Positions 22,681-31,209 of a stretch of 32,347 nt of DNA are shown here, piece after piece; position 1 is the first letter of the stretch; every line of letters begins with the position of its first letter. The position numbers and the translations under genes are program-made. Under the pieces are notes generated by a model that had not been told where the DNA came from, did not search any database, and worked only from the letters and a program-made list of their open reading frames with translations. The stretch comes from Oscillospiraceae bacterium (GTDB taxonomy: Bacteria; Bacillota; Clostridia; Oscillospirales; Ruminococcaceae): positions 1 to 32,347 of the forward strand of contig JAUNSK010000010.1 in NCBI GenBank assembly GCA_030539275.1, given 5' to 3'.

Positions 22681-23855
22681 AAGGTGGTGATAATATTAAG
22701 AATCCATTCAAGAAAAAACGCTCTCAGTCTCCTGTAGAATGCTTTTTCCTCGGGGGCAATGAAACAATACTTCCAGGTTATACAAGGCTCTCTGACAACG
22801 AAGAGATTAAACGTTGCGTATACAAGATTGCAGATCTCACCAGTAACATGACGATCATGCTCATGGAAAACGGCAAAAACGGTGACATCAGACTTAAAAA
22901 CGAACTCTCAAAGAAAATTGACATCAATCCAAACAAGAACATGACTCGAAAATCATTTATTCACAAAATCGTCACTGACATGTGCATGACCGGCAACAGT
23001 GTTGTTCTTCCAAGCTTCTCAGGAGATTATATAGATAATCTCATTCCCCTCAACGGTTGCTCGTTCGTCAGCAAAGGCGATACGTACGCAATCAGACATG
23101 GAACTGAGATAAACCCTGACGATGTTCTGCACTTTGTGCTCAATCCTCATGAAACACAGTATTTTCAGGGCGTAGGACTTGCACCGCTTGTCTATAACAC
23201 AATCAGAAATGTTGCACAGGCAAACGCAACAAAGACAGGATTCCTGCAGAGCAAATGGAAACCGTCACTTATCATCAGCATCAACTCGGACAACGAGGAA
23301 TTACAAGACAAAGATAAGCGAAAGAAGATCCTCGACAGCTACACAGAAACCACAGAAGCTGGAGAACCGTGGTTGATTCCTGCCGGTGATATGTCAATTG
23401 AGAAGATCCAGCCGCTAACCCTGAACGACCTTGCAATACAGGACAGCTTGACTCTTGACCTCAAAACAATAGCTTGTGCAATTGGCATTCCTCCGTTCAT
23501 GCTTGGTATCGGAGAGTTTAATAAGGACCAGTACAACAACTTTATCAGTACGACAATCATGAGTATTGCAACAGTAATACAGCAGGAACTGACAAAGAAA
23601 CTTCTGTATTCTCCGAACATGTATTTCAAATTCAATCCGAAATCACTCATGCAGTACGACATCAAAGATAAGGTCCAGTTCGTCAAAGAAATGGTCTCCG
23701 GCGGAATGCTCAGCAGAAACGAGGGCAGAACCGAATTTGACTATTCACCTGCCGATGATCCGGGAATGAACGACTTTATTGTCCTTGAAAACTATATCCC
23801 GGTTAGTGATGTTGGAAATCAGAAAAAACTGAAAGGTGGTGATGGCAGTGGATAA
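22677..23855 (+). CDS. Portal protein, HK97 family
   Basis: The 392-aa protein forms the DNA entry ring at the capsid vertex. It matches HK97-family portals by blocks MTRKSFIHKIVTDMCMTGNSVV, HFVLNPHETQYFQGVGLAPL, CAIGIPPFMLGIGEFNKDQYNN and GGMLSRNEGRTEF. The start is odd: GTG 22677 overlaps the upstream stop and lacks a ribosome site, while AAAGGTGGT at 22680-22688 points to ATT 22695, in frame just before KNPFKKK. Translational coupling via GTGA or a rare ATT start are both possible. Confidence 0.95.
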   Translation: MKGGDNIKNPFKKKRSQSPVECFFLGGNETILPGYTRLSDNEEIKRCVYKIADLTSNMTIMLMENGKNGDIRLKNELSKKIDINPNKNMTRKSFIHKIVTDMCMTGNSVVLPSFSGDYIDNLIPLNGCSFVSKGDTYAIRHGTEINPDDVLHFVLNPHETQYFQGVGLAPLVYNTIRNVAQANATKTGFLQSKWKPSLIISINSDNEELQDKDKRKKILDSYTETTEAGEPWLIPAGDMSIEKIQPLTLNDLAIQDSLTLDLKTIACAIGIPPFMLGIGEFNKDQYNNFISTTIMSIATVIQQELTKKLLYSPNMYFKFNPKSLMQYDIKDKVQFVKEMVSGGMLSRNEGRTEFDYSPADDPGMNDFIVLENYIPVSDVGNQKKLKGGDGSG

Positions 23856-24432
23856 GAGACATGCATATTTTGCATCTGAACTCAAAACAAGAGCAGAGGC
23901 AGACGGAGACAAGTACATCGAAGGTTATTTTGCAGTGTTCAATCAGGAGACAAACCTCTGGTGTGATGAGTATGAAAGAATTGCTCCGGGGGCTTTTGCA
24001 ACAAGCTTAGCAAACAATGATATCAGATGTCTGTTTAATCATGATACAGGCTTTGTGTTAGGCCGCATGGCATCAGATACCCTTGAACTGAGAGAAGATG
24101 CGCACGGCTTGTGGGGAAGAGTAAAAATTAATCCTGATGATTCTCAGGCAATGAACATATATGCAAGGGTACAGCGTGGTGACATTTCCGGATGCTCGTT
24201 CGGATTTTTCCCATTAAATGAAGAGTGGGCAGACCGTCCAGATGGTGGAACATTGTGGACAGTTAAAGAAGCTGATACACACGAAGTTTCAATATGCACA
24301 TTCCCTGCATATCCTCAGACGGAAATACAGGCACGTCAGGCAGACTTTAAACAGCACAAGGAAAGAACACTCAAACAGCGTAAGGCTGAATTAAAATTGA
24401 AACTGGAGGCTATGAAATGCTCAGAAAAATAA
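23842..24432 (+). CDS. Prohead protease, HK97 family (S78-like)
   Basis: From ATG 23842 the product is 196 aa. Catalytic elements are His67 in FNHD, the Ser of DISGCSFGF (116-122) and Glu148 in THEVS, matching the HK97 protease triad layout. It would cut the capsid delta domain and itself during prohead maturation. The start lies inside the portal gene end, with AAAGGTGG upstream. Confidence 0.94.
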   Translation: MAVDKRHAYFASELKTRAEADGDKYIEGYFAVFNQETNLWCDEYERIAPGAFATSLANNDIRCLFNHDTGFVLGRMASDTLELREDAHGLWGRVKINPDDSQAMNIYARVQRGDISGCSFGFFPLNEEWADRPDGGTLWTVKEADTHEVSICTFPAYPQTEIQARQADFKQHKERTLKQRKAELKLKLEAMKCSEK

Positions 24433-26096
24433 AAATCCTTGCAGAGCTGAAAAAGAGAAATGAAACTCTTAAGGCTCTGAGAGAAAAGAAAGCAGGCTTT
24501 GACACACGTGAGTCAGATCTTGAAAAGGCACTCAATGAAGCAGAGTCTGAGCAGGACATCAATACAGTACAGCAGGAAATTGATGATCTTGGAAAAGAAA
24601 TTGCAGAGGCTGACGTCGATAAAAAGATCGATGCTGAACAGGCAGAAGTCGACAAGCTCAACGCAGAACTTGAAACAATCACAGAACCGAAACCGGCTGA
24701 TCCGGCTCCGGCAGATCCTAAACCAAAAGATGAAAGAGGTGCTATTATGAACTTCAATAAGCGTGGTATTTTCTATACCCTTGACATGCAGCAGAGATCA
24801 GCTGTTCTTGCAGACGAAGAGGTAAAAACATTTCTCACAAGAGCAAGAGAAATGAAAGGTCAGACCAGAGGTGTGAACAACGTTGATGTTACTATTCCTC
24901 AGGTATTCCTCGATATTATCCGTCCGAACCTGCCGACATTGTCAAAGCTGTATAGCCTTGTAAATGTCAAGAAAGTAAAAGGTACGGCCAGAAAAAATGT
25001 TGCAGGCACATATCCTGAAGGTGTATGGACAGAAATGTGTGCTTCTCTCAATGAACTCGAAATTTCATTCAACCAGGTTGAAGTCGACGGCTTCAAAGTT
25101 GGTGGTTTCCTTGTTATTGATAATGCAATTCTCGAAGACAGTGATGAAGCACTTGCATCAGAAATTCTTACTGCGCTGTCCGCAGCAATCGCAAAAGCAC
25201 TTGACAGAGCAATCCTCTTTGGTACAGGTAAAAGAATGCCGACCGGTATTGCTACACGCCTTGCACAAACTTCACAGCCTTCTGACTGGGGCGCAAAAGC
25301 ACCAACATGGACAGATTTACATACAACACACGTTCTCAAATGGGATGGCTCAGAGCAGACAGGAGCAACATTCTTTGCTGCACTTTATGGCAAACTTACA
25401 GCTGCAAGATCTGACTATGCAACAGGCAACCTTACATGGATCATGAATAAGAAAACTCATCAGGCAATCATTTCTAAAGCAATTGCTCTTGATTCATCTG
25501 CAGCAGTTGTATCAACGGTCAACGGTACAATGCCTGTAATCGGCGGTAACATCATCGAACTTGAACTTGTCGCAGACAACGACATCATCGGTGGCTACTT
25601 TGAACTGTACGCGCTTGCAGAACGTGAAGGCGGTGTATTTGCATCTTCTGATATTCCTAAGTTCTTTGACGATCAGACAGCATACAAGGGTACAGCACGT
25701 TACGACGGCAAGCCAGTATTCGGTGAAGCTTTCGTAATCGTCAATATTGCAAATACAAATCCGACAACCACAAGCACATTCCCTGGAGATTCAGCAAATG
25801 TTAAGCTTGTCAGCCTCTCAGCGCTCACAATCGGTTCAACTCCTGTAACTCTGTTCCCTCCGTTCGATGCAAACGTACTTAACTATCACTGCAAGGTAAC
25901 AGCACATGCAAATAAGATCACTGCAACGGCACTTACAACAGGTGCAACAGTATCAATCAAGAACGGTTCAACAGCAGTAACAAGCGGAAGCAATGCAACA
26001 TTCACGGCAGGTGAAAACATTCTGACTGTGGAAGTCACAAACGGCAACGCAACAAAGAGAACATATACCGTAGTTGTAGACGATGCAACAGCATAA
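24417..26096 (+). CDS. Major capsid protein, HK97 fold, with C-terminal Ig/cadherin-like domain
   Basis: The 559-aa protein has an N-terminal coiled-coil scaffold (delta) region (about 1-95), a Pro/Ala linker with PADPAPADPKPKDERG, then the HK97 capsid core (about 111-455; LVNVKKVKGTARKNVAGTYPEG, GFLVIDNAILEDSDEALASEIL). Residues 462-559 (LVSLSALTIG..LFPPFDANVLNYH..VTNGNATKRTYTVVV) are a cadherin-like beta-sandwich, probably exposed on the capsid surface. GGAGG precedes ATG 24417. ATG 24747 (Met111) also has a ribosome site and matches the expected mature N-terminus. Confidence 0.96.
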   Translation: MLRKIKILAELKKRNETLKALREKKAGFDTRESDLEKALNEAESEQDINTVQQEIDDLGKEIAEADVDKKIDAEQAEVDKLNAELETITEPKPADPAPADPKPKDERGAIMNFNKRGIFYTLDMQQRSAVLADEEVKTFLTRAREMKGQTRGVNNVDVTIPQVFLDIIRPNLPTLSKLYSLVNVKKVKGTARKNVAGTYPEGVWTEMCASLNELEISFNQVEVDGFKVGGFLVIDNAILEDSDEALASEILTALSAAIAKALDRAILFGTGKRMPTGIATRLAQTSQPSDWGAKAPTWTDLHTTHVLKWDGSEQTGATFFAALYGKLTAARSDYATGNLTWIMNKKTHQAIISKAIALDSSAAVVSTVNGTMPVIGGNIIELELVADNDIIGGYFELYALAEREGGVFASSDIPKFFDDQTAYKGTARYDGKPVFGEAFVIVNIANTNPTTTSTFPGDSANVKLVSLSALTIGSTPVTLFPPFDANVLNYHCKVTAHANKITATALTTGATVSIKNGSTAVTSGSNATFTAGENILTVEVTNGNATKRTYTVVVDDATA

Positions 26097-26100
26097 TCAT

Positions 26101-26119
26101 GAGAGGCTTTAAGCCTCTC
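26101..26119 (+). other. Hairpin after the capsid gene
   Basis: GAGAGGCTT (26101-26109) and AAGCCTCTC (26111-26119) form a near-continuous inverted repeat 4 bases after the capsid stop, without a T-tract. It could be an RNA stabiliser or processing point that keeps capsid mRNA high. Confidence 0.55.
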
Positions 26120-26139
26120 CCTCTTGAGGGGGTGTAGTA

Positions 26140-26415
26140 ATGCCAAATGATACAACAGTATTAAACCTGCTTAAAATCGACTTAGGCATAAGCCATACAG
26201 CACGTGATGCGTATCTGAATAACAAAATCGCAGGATGCCAGGAAGAACTAAGAGACAAAGGAATAACTCTTGATCTGACAAAAGCAGATGATGTGATGTT
26301 GCTGTCAGACTATACAGCGTGGCAATACAGGCATAGAGCAGAAAATATTCCACTTTCAAAGAGTCTTGATTTGCGCATAAAGAACGCTGTAACAAAGGAG
26401 CGTGCAAATCAATGA
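26140..26415 (+). CDS. Head-tail connector (HK97 gp6-like)
   Basis: The 91-aa helical protein (NLLKIDLGISHTARDAYLNNKIAGCQEEL, LLSDYTAWQYRHR) fits the small adaptor placed directly after the capsid gene in HK97-like phages, which binds the portal ring. GGGGGTG precedes the start. The next gene starts inside its stop (ATGA). Confidence 0.87.
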   Translation: MPNDTTVLNLLKIDLGISHTARDAYLNNKIAGCQEELRDKGITLDLTKADDVMLLSDYTAWQYRHRAENIPLSKSLDLRIKNAVTKERANQ

Positions 26416-26720
26416 GTTTTGATGATGTATGTACTTTAGTCTCAACAACAATAGAAACTGATGAAATAGGTCAGGAAATCAAGTCAGCAGGTGCATTGAC
26501 AGAGATATTTTGTAAAGAGAAGTCGGCAAGTGGTAACGAATTTTACCGGGCAGCTTCAAACGATATCAAGGCAGAAAAAGTTATAGAAACTGACAAGGAA
26601 AACTATTCAGGACAGCAGTTGCTCATATACGAAGGTATTAAGTATTCAATATACCGAACATACGTCAGAGCAGAAGATGGAGTAATCGAGCTGTACTGCA
26701 CACAGAAAGCTGGTGTGTGA
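26412..26720 (+). CDS. Head-tail adaptor / head-closure protein
   Basis: The 102-aa, mainly beta protein fits head-closure proteins of the SPP1 gp16/HK97 gp7 type ([45 protein letters not shown]). It overlaps both neighbours. The call rests on length, order and local pattern. Confidence 0.83.
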   Translation: MSFDDVCTLVSTTIETDEIGQEIKSAGALTEIFCKEKSASGNEFYRAASNDIKAEKVIETDKENYSGQQLLIYEGIKYSIYRTYVRAEDGVIELYCTQKAGV

Positions 26721-27079
26721 TGGACGATTTTGAAGCAATGCTGATAGCTGAAATGCAAGCGTATAGCGCAGAAGTAACTGAAACGGTGAAAGAAGTTGCA
26801 GAAGAAGTCGGAAAAGACATGTTAAAAGACGTTAAGAAAAATTCACCTAAAAAAACAGGTGAATATAAAAAAGGATGGAAAAAAGACGTCACAAAAAACG
26901 AAACTGGAGTTTCAGTAGTTGTACACAATAAAGACTGCTATAGACTAACGCATTTGCTTGAAAACGGACATGCAAAAAGAAACGGTGGAAGAACTCCGGG
27001 CATTCCACACATAGCACCGGCACAAGAAAAAGCAAATGAGGAATTTGAAAGAAGAATCAGAGAGGAGCTGAGCAGATGA
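26720..27079 (+). CDS. HK97 gp10-like tail-completion protein
   Basis: The 119-aa product starts at ATG 26720 in a TGATG overlap. [19 protein letters not shown] and [33 protein letters not shown] are typical of the HK97 gp10 family, which completes the head-tail interface. Confidence 0.93.
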   Translation: MDDFEAMLIAEMQAYSAEVTETVKEVAEEVGKDMLKDVKKNSPKKTGEYKKGWKKDVTKNETGVSVVVHNKDCYRLTHLLENGHAKRNGGRTPGIPHIAPAQEKANEEFERRIREELSR

Positions 27080-27399
27080 CACTAACAGACGTATATAACA
27101 GATTAAAACTAATCAAGGATGTTCCGGTTGCTTATCTTGCTTTTAAATCTGCTCAGAACTCTGATTACATTGTTTACTATGAAAGTGGTGCAAACTTTCA
27201 CGGCTCAGACGAAAGAAACCACATCAAAGAAATGAATGTTACTATTGAGCTGTACACAGATAAGAAAAACAGGGCACTTGAAAAGCGAATCGAGGATTTG
27301 TTTTCAGATGTTGAACTGAGCAAAGGTGCCGATGCCTGGATAGATGATGAGCAAATGCTCATGGTAACATACGAATTTATGACAATCAACAAGGAGTGA
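27076..27399 (+). CDS. Minor tail / tail-terminator-like protein
   Basis: The 107-aa protein lies between gp10-like and major tail genes, where tail terminators sit. Segments [36 protein letters not shown] and [13 protein letters not shown] fit the small alpha/beta tail-terminator fold. It overlaps the upstream stop by ATGA. Confidence 0.82.
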   Translation: MTLTDVYNRLKLIKDVPVAYLAFKSAQNSDYIVYYESGANFHGSDERNHIKEMNVTIELYTDKKNRALEKRIEDLFSDVELSKGADAWIDDEQMLMVTYEFMTINKE

Positions 27400-27403
27400 T
27401 AAA

Positions 27404-28240
27404 ATGGCACATACAAACACGAATGACAAAGAAAAAATCCGTATAGGCTCATGTTTGGTCTATATTACGGTCTTTTCTGGCACAATTCCGGCAGATACCG
27501 ATTTTGAAGTTGATGTAAACAAGCTTGGCGAAGTCTCCGGCGGTGCAACAATTGAGTATAAGCCTACCTTTTATACTGCAAAGTCTGACGATGGTAAAAC
27601 TACCAAAACGGTTATCACAGATGAAGAAGCAACTCTAAAACTTGGCATTTGTACATGGAACGGTGACACACTTGACAAGCTTGTAAAGACTGGTACAGTA
27701 ACAGAATCCGGTGGCATCCGTACTTTAAAAATTGGCGGCAAAAACAATGCTGACACAAACAAGTACGCTATCAGATGCGTACACAAGGACAAAGCAGACG
27801 GTGACGTGAGAGTGACCATAGTCGGTAGCAATACAGCTGGATTTAGCCTTGCATTTGTAAAGGATAAGGAAACTGTCATCAACCCCGAATTTAAAGCAGA
27901 ACCGCAGGACAATGACGGCACACTCATTACATTTACCGAAGAGATCCTCGGACTTTGCGCCCTTACTCCTACTCTTGCAAAAGGAACGACAGGTAAAACA
28001 AAGGTCAACTCAGTAGCGGAGGATAAGCTTACAGCAACAAATACATACGTTTACAAGATAAGTGCTGCAGCTACTGCAGTAGCATACAATGAAACTTGCA
28101 CAACCGGATGGACAGCAGCAACACTTGGCACAACAGAAATTTCGACTACAGCAGGTCAAATCATAACTCTTGTTGAAATTGACAGCAACAGCAAAGCAAA
28201 AGCAGTTGGCACAGTAACGGTAGTTGACGATATAGGTTAA
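27404..28240 (+). CDS. Major tail protein (tube)
   Basis: The 278-aa protein has a tail-tube core (about 1-195; LGEVSGGATIEYKP, GDVRVTIVGSNTAGFSLAFVKDKETVINPEFKAEPQDNDGTL pattern) and a C-terminal beta-rich extension (about 200-278; LTATNTYVYKI to VGTVTVVDD), a likely surface domain on the tube. AAGGAGTG precedes the start. A hairpin terminator follows. Confidence 0.9.
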   Translation: MAHTNTNDKEKIRIGSCLVYITVFSGTIPADTDFEVDVNKLGEVSGGATIEYKPTFYTAKSDDGKTTKTVITDEEATLKLGICTWNGDTLDKLVKTGTVTESGGIRTLKIGGKNNADTNKYAIRCVHKDKADGDVRVTIVGSNTAGFSLAFVKDKETVINPEFKAEPQDNDGTLITFTEEILGLCALTPTLAKGTTGKTKVNSVAEDKLTATNTYVYKISAAATAVAYNETCTTGWTAATLGTTEISTTAGQIITLVEIDSNSKAKAVGTVTVVDDIG

Positions 28241-28247
28241 AATTCAT

Positions 28248-28272
28248 GCACCGCTTTTATGCGGTGCTTTTA
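28248..28272 (+). terminator. Hairpin terminator after the major tail gene
   Basis: GCACCGC (28248-28254) pairs with GCGGTGC (28261-28267), loop TTTTAT, followed by TTTT. It may partly end transcription, keeping major tail mRNA above that of downstream genes. Confidence 0.75.
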
Positions 28273-28284
28273 GGAGGAAAAAGA

Positions 28285-28557
28285 ATGACAACACAGGTGG
28301 TAGGAAACAATCTGATGGTTAATCTTGAAGGTGAAACGATAACGGTAACTCCTCCAAAAATGAGAACAATCAGAGAAATGAATAAGCTTTCAAATGATGA
28401 CTTTGACTCCGGTATGCAGTCTTATACCATGATACTTAGTAAAAACACAGAGGGAAAAGAAATAACTGTTGACATGTTGCTTGACTACGATATTGCAGAT
28501 ATAAAGCAGTTGGCATCCGATATCACAGATTGGATTGAAAACCTTAAAAAAAAATAA
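28285..28557 (+). CDS. Tail assembly chaperone (gpG-like)
   Basis: The start is ATG 28285 behind TTAGGAGG. The product is 90 aa (MTTQVVGNNLMVNL, TPPKMRTIREMNKLSNDDFDSGMQSYTM). It lies between major tail and tape measure genes, where gpG-type chaperones sit. The frame ends in three AAA codons and a stop, exactly at a slippery A-run, from which a -1 shift gives a longer gpGT product. Confidence 0.9.
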   Translation: MTTQVVGNNLMVNLEGETITVTPPKMRTIREMNKLSNDDFDSGMQSYTMILSKNTEGKEITVDMLLDYDIADIKQLASDITDWIENLKKK

Positions 28558-28590
28558 GCATTCCTTATTATCCTCGTGATGATGAGGAAT
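28548..28590 (+). promoter_or_regulatory. -1 frameshift signal: slippery A-run and stem-loop
   Basis: A AAA AAA in the gpG frame (28548-28554, part of a 9-A run 28546-28554) is followed after 5 nt by a stem: ATTCCTTAT (28560-28568) with ATGAGGAAT (28582-28590), 9 bp with one G-T pair and a 13-nt loop. Spacing and order fit known stimulators. Confidence 0.85.
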
Positions 28591-28826
28591 CAAAATTATA
28601 TTACATTCCTGAGACAATTGAGAAAAAAACTATAAGTGATTACGCTAGATTCAATTTTGCCGAAATAGATGAACTAGACCTTGTAACATATCTTACATAT
28701 CTCAGGGATGCTTTTATATTTAACTGCAATCAGTCAGAAAAAGGCAGAGAGTACCTTGAAAATGCATGGTACTTAGAACAGACTGACTGTGATAGAGACT
28801 CACTAAGGGAACACTTCGGGAGGTGA
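28554..28826 (+). CDS. gpT-like extension made by -1 ribosomal frameshift
   Basis: A 90-codon frame with no start codon (ISIPYYPRDDEESKLYYIPE at its beginning, LREHFGR at its end) opens precisely at the A-run in the -1 frame and stops where the tape measure gene begins. Fused to gpG it gives a product of about 180 aa, the gpGT chaperone that loads the tape measure protein in lambda-like assembly. The protein looks like the acidic, helical T domains of siphophages. Confidence 0.87.
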   Translation: MSIPYYPRDDEESKLYYIPETIEKKTISDYARFNFAEIDELDLVTYLTYLRDAFIFNCNQSEKGREYLENAWYLEQTDCDRDSLREHFGR

Positions 28827-31207
28827 GAACAATAGCAAATAACATAAAGGGTATTACAGTTGAAATCAATGGCAACACAAAAGGCTTACAGAACGCACTT
28901 GGTGATGTAAGCAAGGGTACGAAATCCGTCAACGAAGAACTCAGAGAAATAAACAAGTCTCTTAAACTTGATCCCGGAAACACTGAACTTCTCGCTCAAA
29001 AGCAGGAATTGCTCGCAAAAAAAGTTGAAACAGCAAAAGAAAAGCTTAAGCTCTTGCAAGAAACTCAGTCGCAAGTCGAAGAACAATTCAAACGTGGCGA
29101 CATAGGTGCAGAACAGTACAGAGCATTTCAGCGTGAATTAGTCAACACAAGAAATGAAGTTGACAATCTTCAAAATGCTGCGAACAGTTGCAGTCCAGCG
29201 CTTGAAAGCATGGCAGCACAGGGTGAAAAGCTGAAAGATGCTGGAGATAAGATATCCAGTGCAGGCGAAAAGCTCATGCCGGTAACCGGTGCTATCGTTG
29301 GAGCAGCAGCAGCAAGTGCAGCGGCGTTCAAAGAAATGGATGCCGGATATGATATCGTTGTTACAAAGACAGGGGCATCAGGCGAAGCCCTTGACTCATT
29401 AAAGCAACAGGTCGATGCAGTCTTTTCTGAGATTCCAACGACTGCAGAAGATGCAGGCACTGCAATAGGTGAAGTCAATACAAGGTTTGGCTTGACTGGT
29501 GAAGCGTGTGCAGAAGTATCAAAAGAGTTTATCAAGTTTGCACAGATTAATGGTACCGACCTTAATAGTGCAATTGATAATGTCGACACAGTCATGATGA
29601 AGTTTAATGTTGATAGTGCTAAGTCTGTTAATGTCCTTGGACTTATGACAAAGGTCGGACAAGACACAGGCATTTCAATGGAAACACTACAGTCAACTCT
29701 CTCAACGAACGGTGCAACGCTCAAAGAAATGGGGCTTGATCTTACAGCCTCAACAAATCTCTTAGCACAGTTTGAGTCGACAGGTGTTGATGCATCAACA
29801 GCGCTTGCAGGACTGAAAAAAGCACAGCAGAACGCAACAGCAGACGGCAAAACGATGCAGGAGGCATTAAACGAGACCATATCATCAATCAAGGATGCAT
29901 CAAGTCAAACCGATGCACTTCAGATAGCAACTGACCTGTTTGGTAAAAAAGGTGCTGCAGAAATGACACAGGCAATCAGAGAAGGTAAGCTGTCAATAGA
30001 TGATCTGTCGACTTCACTGTCTGACTACGGCAATACAGTATCAAATACATTTGCAGAAACGCAAGATCCTTTCGATGAAGCAAAAGTTGCACTCAATAAC
30101 GCAAAACTCGCAGGTGCACAACTTGGGGCAACACTCTTAACATCATTACAGCCGATTCTGACAGGACTGATAAATAAGGTTAAGTCAGTAACATCATGGT
30201 TCAAAGGGCTTACAGAGTCGCAGAGGCAAACAATACTCAAAGTTGGTGGGGTAGTTGCTGCAGTCGGACCATTGCTGATTATCATAGGTAAAGTCATATC
30301 GGCGGTAGGTACAATAATGACGATTCTACCGAAGGTTAAAGCTGGTATGGTAGCCGTAAATGCAGTAATGGCAGCGAACCCTGTCGGTCTTGTCGTTGCC
30401 GGTGTAGCGGCGCTGATCGCAATATTTGTTATCTTGTGGAACAAATGTGATTGGTTCAGAGAGTTCTGGATAAATCTCTGGGATGGTATCAAAGCAAAAT
30501 GCGAAGAAATCTGGGCGGGGTTACAGGCGATATGGGCGGTTGTATCACCGTTCGTACAGCAGTATATAGTTGAACCAGTTAAGGCTCTGATGGAAGATAT
30601 CAAGAATGCACTGATAAAAGTCAAAGATCATTTTGTTACGCAGTGGGGACTTATCAAAGATATCTTTAAAAACATCATAGACTTTGTCAAAAACGTATTT
30701 TCGGGTAACTGGTCCGAAGCGTGGGAGAACATCAAAAACATATTCGGTGATGTCTGGGACGGATTCGTTGACATGGCAAAAGGACCGTTAAATGTGGTGT
30801 TGGGCCTCGTAAACGGTGTGATCGGTGGCATCAACAAAATGGTTGATGGTATCAACAGCATTAGTTTTGACATACCGTCATGGGTGCCCGGAGTCGGAGG
30901 TAACAGCATCGGATTTGATATTCCTCACGTTCCTGAGATCCCACTTCTGGCAAAGGGTGGCATCCTTACATCTGGATCCGCAATCGTAGGTGAAGCAGGA
31001 CCGGAACTGTTGACGATGTACAACGGTAAAACAATTGTACAGCCGTTATCAAGAGATCAGGCCAGAGGCGTAACGAACGAAGGGAACACTTACAACATCA
31101 CTAATGTTATAAAGGTCGATAAAATATCTAATGACTATGACATAACAAAAATCAATCAGCAGTTAGCTATAGAGCAAAGACGTGGCCTTGCTGCAGTGGG
31201 GAGGTAA
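28823..31207 (+). CDS. Tail tape measure protein
   Basis: The 794-aa product sets tail length. Residues 1-130 are coiled coil, 150-420 are a TP901-type tape measure core (KEMDAGYDIVVTKTGASGEALDSL, LAGLKKAQQNATADGKT), then hydrophobic segments (about 470-560) and a C-terminal GxxG-rich region (IPSWVPGVGG, GEAGPELLTMYNG). GTG 28823 overlaps the upstream stop (GTGA) and the ribosome site GGGAGG; ATA 28832 lies at ideal spacing, and the sequence from there (xANNIKGITVEI) matches usual family starts. Confidence 0.94.
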   Translation: MRTIANNIKGITVEINGNTKGLQNALGDVSKGTKSVNEELREINKSLKLDPGNTELLAQKQELLAKKVETAKEKLKLLQETQSQVEEQFKRGDIGAEQYRAFQRELVNTRNEVDNLQNAANSCSPALESMAAQGEKLKDAGDKISSAGEKLMPVTGAIVGAAAASAAAFKEMDAGYDIVVTKTGASGEALDSLKQQVDAVFSEIPTTAEDAGTAIGEVNTRFGLTGEACAEVSKEFIKFAQINGTDLNSAIDNVDTVMMKFNVDSAKSVNVLGLMTKVGQDTGISMETLQSTLSTNGATLKEMGLDLTASTNLLAQFESTGVDASTALAGLKKAQQNATADGKTMQEALNETISSIKDASSQTDALQIATDLFGKKGAAEMTQAIREGKLSIDDLSTSLSDYGNTVSNTFAETQDPFDEAKVALNNAKLAGAQLGATLLTSLQPILTGLINKVKSVTSWFKGLTESQRQTILKVGGVVAAVGPLLIIIGKVISAVGTIMTILPKVKAGMVAVNAVMAANPVGLVVAGVAALIAIFVILWNKCDWFREFWINLWDGIKAKCEEIWAGLQAIWAVVSPFVQQYIVEPVKALMEDIKNALIKVKDHFVTQWGLIKDIFKNIIDFVKNVFSGNWSEAWENIKNIFGDVWDGFVDMAKGPLNVVLGLVNGVIGGINKMVDGINSISFDIPSWVPGVGGNSIGFDIPHVPEIPLLAKGGILTSGSAIVGEAGPELLTMYNGKTIVQPLSRDQARGVTNEGNTYNITNVIKVDKISNDYDITKINQQLAIEQRRGLAAVGR

Positions 31208-31209
31208 TA

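Noticed and set aside
29170-29892. 240-aa open frame on the minus strand
   Set aside because: It is antisense to the tape measure core, Ser/Ala/Val-rich as shadow frames are, and has no ribosome site or recognisable domain.
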